Below are positions 36,297 through 43,215 of a stretch of 64,000 nucleotides of DNA, piece after piece (within the stretch, counting starts at the first letter, position 1; each line of letters starts with the position of its first letter). The translations under genes were made by a program, and so were the position numbers. The stretch lies in NCBI GenBank assembly GCA_045612925.1, contig JAZKZX010000032.1, forward strand, positions 1 through 64,000. The letters run 5' to 3'. This stretch comes from UBA1189 sp045612925 (GTDB lineage: Bacteria > Bacteroidota > Bacteroidia > Bacteroidales > Bacteroidaceae). The notes under the pieces were generated by a model that saw only the letters and a list, made by a program, of their open reading frames with translations, had not been told where the DNA came from and ran no database searches.

Positions 36297-36408
36297 TATT
36301 TAACGCGAATGGCCACAAATACCCGTGAATGGCCGTAAATAAATATCCATATGACACGAGATGTTTTGGACTACTGCTATATTATTGCCTAAATAATCGG
36401 CACAACCC

Positions 36409-36439
36409 TTGCACAATAGAAAAACATTGCATACTTTTG
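36409..36439 (+). promoter_or_regulatory. Promoter of the AbiE pair
   Basis: TTG (36409-36411), a 20-bp spacer, TACTTTTG (36432-36439), 28 bp before the ATG. Confidence 0.7.
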
Positions 36440-36467
36440 TGAACTGGAAATTACATAATAAGCTATT

Positions 36468-37040
36468 ATGAGTTCACAAGACAATCTCATTTTCGACATT
36501 CTGAAGAGCCCTCGGACAGTATTTACACCTCAATCGTTACTGCTCATGGGCGACAACATCAATGCGAAAAGCTTGGCAGCAAAGATGCATAGATATGTTC
36601 ACCAGGGACACCTGAAAAACCCTCGCAAGGGAATCTATGCCAAAGAGGGGTACCGACCAGAAGAGATGGCGTGCAGCATATTCAAGCCATCGTACATATC
36701 TCTCGAGTATGTGCTACAACGAGCAGGCGTGGTGTTTCAGTATGATACGACCATCACATCAGTGAGCTACCTATCGCGTATGGTCGAGATTGACGGACAA
36801 TCTTATTCGTTTCGGAAAATCGGATATGAGCTATGGGCTGGCATGGACGGGATCATTACGCAAGACAATGTCAGCATGGCTACTCCTGAGCGGGCCTTCC
36901 TTGACATGTTGTATCTGAGCGCGGGCAACTGCTACTTCGACAACCTGCGTCCTCTTAATAAAAAAGTCATTTCCAGCTTGTTACCACATTACCAATCACA
37001 CATGCTTGCCGAGCGTGTGCACCAACTACTTAACCTGTGA
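36468..37040 (+). CDS. AbiEi-like antitoxin, winged-helix protein
   Basis: 190 residues. The N-terminal ~70 residues form a winged helix (VFTPQSLLLMGDNINAKSLA then HLKNPRKGIYA), and the rest matches the AbiEi C-terminal domain (PSYISLEYVLQRAGV; ATPERAFLDMLYL). AbiEi represses its operon and counters the AbiEii toxin. The toxin gene starts 4 bp after its stop. AbiE systems cause abortive phage infection in some hosts. Confidence 0.87.
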   Translation: MSSQDNLIFDILKSPRTVFTPQSLLLMGDNINAKSLAAKMHRYVHQGHLKNPRKGIYAKEGYRPEEMACSIFKPSYISLEYVLQRAGVVFQYDTTITSVSYLSRMVEIDGQSYSFRKIGYELWAGMDGIITQDNVSMATPERAFLDMLYLSAGNCYFDNLRPLNKKVISSLLPHYQSHMLAERVHQLLNL

Positions 37041-37044
37041 TATC

Positions 37045-37749
37045 ATGAATCAAGATAAACATAAGCTATACATGGCCCAGATATTGGGACTCATCTTTCG
37101 TGACAAAGAACTGAGTCAACTGTTGGCATTCAAGGGAGGCACGGCCCTGATGTTTTTTCATGGGCTTCCTCGCTTCTCGACAGACCTTGACTTCAACCTC
37201 CTTGACCCCAGCAGAGAAGAAGTGGTGTTTGCAAAAATACGGAGTATCCTACAGCGTTTCGGCACTATTGATGACGAGGCAATAAAACACTATGGCATAC
37301 TGCTGGTGCTCAACTATGGACATGGTGAACGAATGCTGAAGGTAGAGATCTCGAACCGCCAGTACTCCAACCATTACGAGGTACGCAACTTGGCAGGAAC
37401 AGATATACGCGTCATGACCACGACTGATATGTTTGCACATAAGCTGTGCGCTATGGGAGAGCGTACCTCACCACGAGATATTTTTGATTGTTGGTTCTTC
37501 TTGAGCAAGCATTGCGAAATCAATGAGCAGATAGTCTTTGAGCGAACAGGTATGTCGGTAAGTGAATATTCTAATCGATGTGCCGCCATGCTTCGTGAAA
37601 TGACTCCCAAGATATTGATGCAAGGACTGGGTGAGGTGCTCGACACCAAAGGAAAGACATTTGTTCGCACACGACTGTTACAGGAAACAGCCTCTGCCTT
37701 AGAGCTATTTGCTGCATTCCCACTCATCGTTCACAACATTGAGAAGTGA
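37045..37749 (+). CDS. AbiEii-like nucleotidyltransferase toxin
   Basis: 234 residues from ATG 37045, chosen over a TTG at 37006 that overlaps the antitoxin gene. Nucleotidyltransferase signature FKGGTALMFFHG (29-40) and RFSTDLDFNLL with Asp47 and Asp49. VMTTTDMFAHKLCAMGERTSPRD is a further family block. Members of this group transfer nucleotides to tRNA or other targets to stop growth. Paired with the AbiEi gene upstream. Confidence 0.88.
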   Translation: MNQDKHKLYMAQILGLIFRDKELSQLLAFKGGTALMFFHGLPRFSTDLDFNLLDPSREEVVFAKIRSILQRFGTIDDEAIKHYGILLVLNYGHGERMLKVEISNRQYSNHYEVRNLAGTDIRVMTTTDMFAHKLCAMGERTSPRDIFDCWFFLSKHCEINEQIVFERTGMSVSEYSNRCAAMLREMTPKILMQGLGEVLDTKGKTFVRTRLLQETASALELFAAFPLIVHNIEK

Positions 37750-37860
37750 GAGGTAGGCGATGGGGGGCCATCGGATGGCAACACAAAAGACACAAAACTC
37801 ACGGGATTCTCTCTCGCGGAGCGTTTATCTGCCTCCCACAGACTGCTCGGACTGACACAG

Positions 37861-38030
37861 AAATCTTTCTCACGGAGTGTATTGTTGCCCACGAATTGAC
37901 ACGGATTTTCACGAATTAACGCATTGCTCCGCTCGCGTAGTCGGCTATGATGCCGAGTGTTAGCAGTCCGAAGGTAAGCACAAGCGAAGCGAGTGCTCTT
38001 TCGTGTATTCTGCGTATTTCGTGTGAGACA
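37861..38030 (+). repeat. CACGAATT module with TTTCGTGTGAGAC end
   Basis: Near copy of the module at 25041-25255 and 33426-33634, but with an internal deletion joining GCGAGTGC directly to TCTTTCGTGTATTCTGCG. Part of the 1.3-kb gap after AbiEii (37750-39077), in which no gene is seen. Confidence 0.8.
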
Positions 38031-38084
38031 ATAATATCCTGGTCACGATGAAGAGTCACCGCTTAGAGCAATTACATTTTTAGT

Positions 38085-38194
38085 GCCTGGCAGTTTTTTG
38101 ATTCGGGGGACTTGATTGTACTATAATATGCTTATTACATGGATGATACAATGGTTTGATTGTACAATAATCCATAGCGTAAAAACTGCCAGGC
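38085..38194. repeat. 110-bp element with perfect 14-bp inverted ends
   Basis: GCCTGGCAGTTTTT (38085-38098) is the exact reverse complement of 38181-38194. Inside, TTGATTGTAC occurs twice in direct orientation. No coding capacity. No target duplication is obvious. Confidence 0.7.
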
Positions 38195-38336
38195 GGCAAA
38201 AAAGTAATTCTGTCGGGGCCGCTGATGTGGGTGGCGAGGCGCAAGGTGCGCGGGCGTGTATATTTGTACAGGATGCGGGCTGATATCGACGGTGATAAGG
38301 GAATGAGGAGATGCTCCACTGGTGTACAAAAATGTA

Positions 38337-38402
38337 GGGCAAGACGGGGAATTTTCTTGGGCAAGACGAGGAATTTTCTTAGGCTAGACGAGAGTTTTTC
38401 TT
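38337..38402 (+). repeat. 22-bp tandem repeat, three units
   Basis: Units at 38337-38358, 38359-38380 and 38381-38402, sharing GGGCAAGACGAGGAATTTTC with growing divergence. A damaged fourth unit begins at 38403. Confidence 0.75.
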
Positions 38403-38425
38403 AGGCAAGAAAAAGGAGGAGAAAT

Positions 38426-38501
38426 GGAGCCTTGCGTTTCGAAAAAAGCCTTTGTCTGATATTTTTATTGCAAGGCTCTGATAGATTTAATGGAGCCTTG
38501 C
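38426..38501. repeat. GAGCCTTGC direct and inverted repeats
   Basis: TGGAGCCTTGC at 38425-38435 and 38491-38501, with GCAAGGCTC between them at 38470-38478, allowing two alternative hairpins. Confidence 0.6.
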
Positions 38502-38604
38502 ATTCTCGCAGGTACATGCATGTAACGCGAAAAAGTTGTTGATAAAAAATATTTTATCGTTGAAACGAGCAAAATAATAGTAAGGAATAATGAAGGGAAT
38601 TAGT

Positions 38605-38729
38605 GAGTAAAAAAGTTTGATTTTTGCCTTGGCAAGGTGGGTGATGGACAACATGCATAACGGTGATCATGTCAGCTGCTGTATGCGCTAGAGCATCCTT
38701 GCCAGGGCAAAAATGAAAGTCGTTTACTC
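38605..38729. repeat. 125-bp hairpin element with 33-bp inverted arms
   Basis: Arms 38605-38637 and 38697-38729 match at 28 of 33 positions (both begin GAGTAAA and end TGGCAAGG when read inward). The 59-bp loop contains ATGCATAACG and CTGTATGCGC. No open frame of interest. It could be a miniature mobile element or a structured RNA. Confidence 0.75.
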
Positions 38730-38814
38730 ATGCGGACACAGGGTGCAACGAAGCAACTTGCCAAAAGCAAGCTATTTTTATCGCACACAGATTCACGAAA
38801 CTCACAGACCTTTC

Positions 38815-39028
38815 TCTCACGGAGTGGTATCATCTCACACAAAAAGCACGAAACGCACAAAATTCTTTCTCGCGGAGCGTTTTATTTGTCTCCCACGGAC
38901 ACCACAGACTAACACAGAATTCTTTCTCACGGAGTGTATTATTTCCCACGAATTGACACGGATTTGCACGGATTAACGCATCGCACTGCTCGCGTAGGCG
39001 GCTATGACGCCGAGTGTAGACACTCCGA
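38815..39028 (+). repeat. Noncoding repeat block: CGGAGCG motifs and CACGAATT module
   Basis: Closely follows the order seen at 24928-25150: TTTCTCTCACGGAGTGG, TTCTTTCTCGCGGAGCG, TTCTTTCTCACGGAGTG, then the ACGAATTGACACGG module, ending with a variant GTAGACACTCCG also seen at 33187. Confidence 0.8.
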
Positions 39029-39077
39029 ATGACAGCGAGGGTGGTGCCTCGCTTAGACTGTCTAAGTTGATTTTCCC

Positions 39078-40103
39078 TTACGGTTTGGGAAACTCGGTGA
39101 GGGCTTGCTCGAAGAGGGCTATGGCTTCGTGTAGGGTGCCGCCATATTGACCGCCGGAGGCGTTGAGGTGGCCGCCACCACTGAAGTACTGCGCTGCAAA
39201 CTTATTGCAGGGGAAGGTGCCCTGTGAGCGTAGCGACACGCGGATGAGGTCTTTCTCAGTGTCCTCGCGCAGGAAGGCAGAGAAGTAGATGCCCTTCATC
39301 TGGAGGGGGATGTTGACGAGGCCTTCGGTGTCGCCCTTGTTGAAGTCGAAGCGGGCCATCTCCTCGCGGGTGAGGGTGATGAGGGCGGCATGGTGCTCGG
39401 GGAACACACGCAGCTTCTCATACAAGACATAGCCCATGAGGCGCAGGCGGCCTTCGGAGTAGTTGTTGAACACCTTGTTGTATATGCGGTCTTTGTTGAT
39501 CTCTTTCTGCATCAGCATGCTGATGATGAGGTATACCTCCTGAGTGCAGGGGCCATAGGAGAAGCAGCCGGTATCGGTCATCATGCCGGCATAGATGCAC
39601 TCGCAGGCTGCCTTGGTGAGGGTGTCGTAGCCGTCCATGGCTACTACCAGGCGGAACACAACTTCGCAGGTCGACGACAGATGGGGATATGAGAAGTTGA
39701 GCCGGCAGAAGGTGTCGGGGTGCAGGTGATGGTCTACCAGCACCTTCGTGGCCTTGGACTTGGCAATCATCGGACCCATGTCGTCAACGCGGCTCAGGGC
39801 GTTATAGTCCATGGCCATCACCACATCTGCCATGGCGATCAGGAGCTCGGCCTTGTCGGGGTGCTTGTCGAAGCGTACGATCTCTTGTGAGCCGGGCATC
39901 CATGCCAGGAAGTCGGGGTAGGCATCGGGCACGATGACAGTAGCCTCCTTGCCCAGGGCGGTGAGGTAGTGTGCCATGCCTAAGGTAGAGCCCAGCGCAT
40001 CGCCGTCGGGGCCGGCATGGCAGGTGAGCACAAATACATTTCCTTCAGCAATAGTCTGCTTGAGCTGCTCGATGTCAGCTTCACAAAAGATGTTCTTTAT
40101 CAT
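39078..40103 (-). CDS. DHH-family phosphoesterase, NrnA-like
   Basis: 341 residues from ATG 40103 (MIKNIFCEADIEQLKQTI). The frame upstream to 40202 crosses the -7 element and is rejected. DHH motifs: LTCHAGPDGDALGST, VVMAMDYNALSR, LVDHHLHP, and TDTGCFSYG. The C-terminal DHHA1 part has the GGGHLNASGG substrate loop. The family degrades nano-RNAs and converts pAp to AMP. Confidence 0.92.
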   Translation of the reverse strand: MIKNIFCEADIEQLKQTIAEGNVFVLTCHAGPDGDALGSTLGMAHYLTALGKEATVIVPDAYPDFLAWMPGSQEIVRFDKHPDKAELLIAMADVVMAMDYNALSRVDDMGPMIAKSKATKVLVDHHLHPDTFCRLNFSYPHLSSTCEVVFRLVVAMDGYDTLTKAACECIYAGMMTDTGCFSYGPCTQEVYLIISMLMQKEINKDRIYNKVFNNYSEGRLRLMGYVLYEKLRVFPEHHAALITLTREEMARFDFNKGDTEGLVNIPLQMKGIYFSAFLREDTEKDLIRVSLRSQGTFPCNKFAAQYFSGGGHLNASGGQYGGTLHEAIALFEQALTEFPKP

Positions 40104-40135
40104 ATGGGGTCGATATGGTTGGTGTTTCGTGGGGA

Positions 40136-40143
40136 CAAAGGTA
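40136..40143 (-). promoter_or_regulatory. -7 element TACCTTTG of the nrnA-like gene
   Basis: Minus-strand TACCTTTG, about 33 bp upstream of ATG 40103. Confidence 0.6.
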
Positions 40144-40283
40144 CGAAAAAAAAGCGAATTGCCAATGAGCGGTGAGCGGTAAGCCTCTACCCCTCGAGGC
40201 ATTGCCCTACCCCTAACTCGTCAAAAATCTATAATTATTGAGAAAAAGTTGGAGAATATGATGGATATTGACTTTGATTTTAT

Positions 40284-40291
40284 TACTTTTG
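40284..40291 (+). promoter_or_regulatory. -7 element TACTTTTG before DUF4827-glmM
   Basis: TACTTTTG followed by a short leader to ATG 40316. The -33 is uncertain. Confidence 0.55.
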
Positions 40292-40315
40292 TAGAGATTT
40301 TTTGATGTAGACTGA

Positions 40316-40945
40316 ATGAGAAGATATTTTTTCGTTGCAATAATGGCGGTCGTCGCTGCTGTGTGGTGCTCGTGCGATGATGTGGAGACCTATGCCGACA
40401 TGAAGGCTAAGGAGAAACGGAATATCGAACGATTCATCCTCGAACAGGATATCACAGTGATCGACACAGAGACCTTCAAGGCCAACGGATACACGACGGA
40501 TACGACCAAGAACGAGTTTGTACTCTTCAAGGATAGAGGCATATATATGCAGATAGTACGCAAGGGCGAAGGCCGCATGATGGAGGATGGCGACAACATC
40601 ACCTTCATGGCACGCTACGTGGAACAAAATATAGAGACGGGCGACACCATCTCGGGCAACCTGTACAATGCGCCCGACTACTTCACCTGCAGTCGCGATG
40701 GTGACCAGTTCAAGGCTTCGTTCACCAAAGGATACATGCTGACCTTATATGGCAGCAGCGCCGTACCCAACGGATGGCTGGTACCATTGAGCTATGTCGC
40801 ACTCGGACGCCCCAATGACAAGGCGGCCAAGGTGAGACTGATACTGCCGCATAGCGAGGCAACATCGATAGCGGCACAGTATGTGTATCCCTCGTACTAC
40901 GAGGTGACTTATATCCCCGATTATATCCCCGAACCAAACACTTAA
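40316..40945 (+). CDS. DUF4827 lipoprotein, FKBP-like
   Basis: 209 residues. MRRYFFVAIMAVVAAVWCSC is a lipoprotein signal (lipid Cys at 18 or 20). The body starts with a helix (ADMKAKEKRNIERFI), then an FKBP-like core (GEGRMMEDGDNITFMARYV; GWLVPLSYVALG). DUF4827 proteins of Bacteroidales are thought to be related to peptidyl-prolyl isomerases, with no proven activity. 27 bp ahead of glmM and probably co-transcribed. Confidence 0.85.
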   Translation: MRRYFFVAIMAVVAAVWCSCDDVETYADMKAKEKRNIERFILEQDITVIDTETFKANGYTTDTTKNEFVLFKDRGIYMQIVRKGEGRMMEDGDNITFMARYVEQNIETGDTISGNLYNAPDYFTCSRDGDQFKASFTKGYMLTLYGSSAVPNGWLVPLSYVALGRPNDKAAKVRLILPHSEATSIAAQYVYPSYYEVTYIPDYIPEPNT

Positions 40946-40972
40946 TAAACCCATTTATATACCGGAAAGACT

Positions 40973-42364
40973 ATGACACTGATCAAATCAATCTCTGGAA
41001 TCCGTGGCACTATAGGTGGCACGGCGGGCGAGGGTCTCAATCCGCTCGACATCACTAAGTTTGTAGCTGCTTATGCTACTCTCATCCGTAAGACAACTAC
41101 CGTACAGAGCAACACCATCGTGGTAGGTCGCGATGCGCGTATCTCTGGTGAGATGGTGCGCAGCTGCGTATGTGGCACACTCATGGGTATGGGCTTCGAT
41201 GTCATCGACATAGGCTTGGCCTCTACTCCTACTACTGAGCTTGCCGTAACTATGTCGGGCTCATGCGGCGGTATCATCCTTACTGCCAGCCACAACCCCC
41301 GCCAGTGGAACGCCCTGAAGCTCCTCAACGAGAAGGGTGAGTTCCTCAATGCTGCCGAGGGTGCCGAAGTGCTCGCACTGGCTGCTGCCGAGGCATTCGA
41401 GTTTGCCGACATCGACCACATCGGTCACTACACCAAGGACGAGTCGTACGACCAGAAGCACATCGACAGCGTGCTCGCTCTCGACCTCGTAGATGTAGAG
41501 GCTATCCGCAAGGCCAACTTCAAGGTGGCTATCGACTGCGTGAACTCTGTAGGTGGCGTAGTACTGCCCAAGCTGCTCAAGCAGCTCGGCGTGGAGATCA
41601 TCGAGGGACTCTACTGCGAGCCCACCGGTGACTTCCAACACAACCCCGAGCCCTTGGCACAGAACCTTACCGACATCATGGGCCTCATGAAGAATGCCGA
41701 CCTCGACGTAGCCTTCGTCGTTGACCCCGATGTAGACCGCCTCGCTATCATCGACGAGAATGGTGATATGTATGGTGAGGAGTACACCCTCGTGACTGTA
41801 GCTGACTATATCCTGCAGCACACACCGGGTAACACCGTATCAAACCTCAGCTCTACACGCGCTCTGCGCGATGTAACCCGCAAGTATGGCCTCGAGTACA
41901 ACGCTTCGGCCGTAGGCGAGGTGAATGTAGTGACCAAGATGAAAGCTACAGGTGCTGTCATCGGTGGTGAGGGTAATGGCGGTGTCATCTATCCTGCCAG
42001 CCACTATGGCCGCGACGCTCTCGTAGGTATCGCTCTCTTCCTCACCTATCTCGCCAAGAAGCAGATGACCGTGAGCGAGCTGCGCAAGACATACCCCGCT
42101 TACTACATGGGTAAGAACCGTATCGACCTCACTCCCGATGTGGATGTAGACGCTATCCTCGCCAAGGTGAAGGAGATCTACGCCAACGAAGAGGTGAACG
42201 ATATCGACGGTGTGAAGATCGACTTCCCCGACAAGTGGGTACACCTGCGCAAGAGTAACACCGAGCCCATCATCCGCGTATACTCTGAGGCTGGCTCTCC
42301 TGAGGAGGCTGACGCTATCGGACAGGCAGTGATGAAGGTGGTATACGACCTGAGCAAGAAGTAA
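40973..42364 (+). CDS. glmM: Phosphoglucosamine mutase
   Basis: 463 residues. The phosphoserine loop is TASHNPRQWNALK (Ser106), the Mg2+ loop DPDVDRLAI (Asp251, 253, 255), the sugar-binding GGEGNGGVIYP and the phosphate-binding RKSNTEPIIRVYSEA. It interconverts glucosamine-6-P and glucosamine-1-P for UDP-GlcNAc synthesis. A general alpha-phosphohexomutase role cannot be fully excluded, but the sugar loop fits GlmM. Confidence 0.9.
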   Translation: MTLIKSISGIRGTIGGTAGEGLNPLDITKFVAAYATLIRKTTTVQSNTIVVGRDARISGEMVRSCVCGTLMGMGFDVIDIGLASTPTTELAVTMSGSCGGIILTASHNPRQWNALKLLNEKGEFLNAAEGAEVLALAAAEAFEFADIDHIGHYTKDESYDQKHIDSVLALDLVDVEAIRKANFKVAIDCVNSVGGVVLPKLLKQLGVEIIEGLYCEPTGDFQHNPEPLAQNLTDIMGLMKNADLDVAFVVDPDVDRLAIIDENGDMYGEEYTLVTVADYILQHTPGNTVSNLSSTRALRDVTRKYGLEYNASAVGEVNVVTKMKATGAVIGGEGNGGVIYPASHYGRDALVGIALFLTYLAKKQMTVSELRKTYPAYYMGKNRIDLTPDVDVDAILAKVKEIYANEEVNDIDGVKIDFPDKWVHLRKSNTEPIIRVYSEAGSPEEADAIGQAVMKVVYDLSKK

Positions 42365-42386
42365 TAAAAACAGACAAGCATAAGGT

Positions 42387-42455
42387 ATGATAATTACACT
42401 GATCCTACTCAGCATAGCCGGACTCTTCGTCAGCAAGAAGAGGAGGAAGGTGTAG
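42387..42455 (+). CDS. Possible 22-residue membrane peptide
   Basis: ATG at 42387 with AAGG 4-7 bp upstream, stop TAG at 42453. Reads MIITLILLSIAGLFVSKKRR plus KV: a single hydrophobic helix and a basic cytoplasmic end, like known small membrane proteins. It lies 22 bp after glmM and just before the terminator. May be chance. Confidence 0.4.
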   Translation: MIITLILLSIAGLFVSKKRRKV

Positions 42456-42479
42456 TAGCATACATGTTTATATAAGGCA

Positions 42480-42500
42480 GGGTGCGTCGATGACGCACCC
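42480..42500. terminator. Terminator after glmM, facing nth
   Basis: GGGTGCGTC (42480-42488) and GACGCACCC (42492-42500) with a 3-nt loop, followed by TACTTTTGTT. Between it and nth is a run of GAGAGGTGA units (42513-42563) of low complexity. Confidence 0.8.
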
Positions 42501-42564
42501 TACTTTTGTTATGAGAGGTGAGCAACGAGCTGTGAGAGGTGAGAAGTGAGAGGTGAGAGGTGAG

Positions 42565-43203
42565 CTAGAGCAGCGAAGCAGCCTTGCAGAGGGTGCGTAG
42601 GCCGCACTGCTCACACTTGGGCTTACGAGCGATACAGGTGTACCTACCATGCAGGATGAGCCAATGATGGGCAATGGGAACCAACTCGCTGGGGACATAG
42701 CGCATGAGTTCTTTCTCGACACTATAGGGAGTGGTACAGCGCGATGACACCAAACCTATGCGGTGGCTCACACGAAAGACATGGGTGTCGACAGCAAAGG
42801 CGGCCTTGCCCCAGACAACTGATTGGATGACATTGGCCGTCTTGCGCCCTACCCCAGGCAGACGCACGAGTTCCTCTAACGTATCGGGGACCTCACCACC
42901 AAAATCGCGCACGAGCATCTGTGCCATACCGACCAAGTGCTTGGCCTTGTTGTTGGGGTATGACACACTCTTGATATACTCGAAGATGACCTCAGGCGTG
43001 GCCAATGCCATGGCCTCGGCAGTGGGATAGTCGTGCATGAGGCGAGGGGTAATCATATTGACCCGCTTGTCAGTACACTGTGCCGAGAGAATGACGGCTA
43101 CGAGCAAGCCGAAGGGCGAGTCGTAGTGGAGCTCTGTCTCAGCCACAGGCATCGCCTCTTGAAAGTAGGCGATGACGCGGCTGTATAGTTCTTTCTTACG
43201 CAT
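42565..43203 (-). CDS. nth: Endonuclease III
   Basis: 212 residues. Helix-hairpin-helix LPGVGRKTANV with catalytic Lys121, catalytic Asp139 in VDTHVFRVSHRIGL, and the C-terminal [4Fe-4S] cysteines 190, 197, 200 and 206 in the C-x6-C-x2-C-x5-C order. It removes oxidised pyrimidines and cuts the abasic site. It is 12 bp downstream of malQ, so it is co-transcribed with a carbohydrate enzyme without obvious reason. Confidence 0.95.
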   Translation of the reverse strand: MRKKELYSRVIAYFQEAMPVAETELHYDSPFGLLVAVILSAQCTDKRVNMITPRLMHDYPTAEAMALATPEVIFEYIKSVSYPNNKAKHLVGMAQMLVRDFGGEVPDTLEELVRLPGVGRKTANVIQSVVWGKAAFAVDTHVFRVSHRIGLVSSRCTTPYSVEKELMRYVPSELVPIAHHWLILHGRYTCIARKPKCEQCGLRTLCKAASLL

Positions 43204-43215
43204 GGGAAGGAATGC

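Noticed and set aside
38080..38364. Overlapping minus-strand frames of 64-94 codons
   Set aside because: Proline/isoleucine-rich shadow frames inside the inverted-repeat cluster; no start context.
38337..38402. CRISPR array
   Set aside because: The 22-bp units are directly adjacent with no spacers, only three exist, and no cas gene is near.
23200..39070. Insertion sequence or prophage
   Set aside because: No transposase, integrase or phage structural gene can be read in any frame; only repeat structures are seen.
42513..42563. GAGAGGTGA repeats between glmM terminator and nth
   Set aside because: Low-complexity, irregular units; a similar GAGCGGTGAGCGG bit is at 40168. Not enough to call an element.
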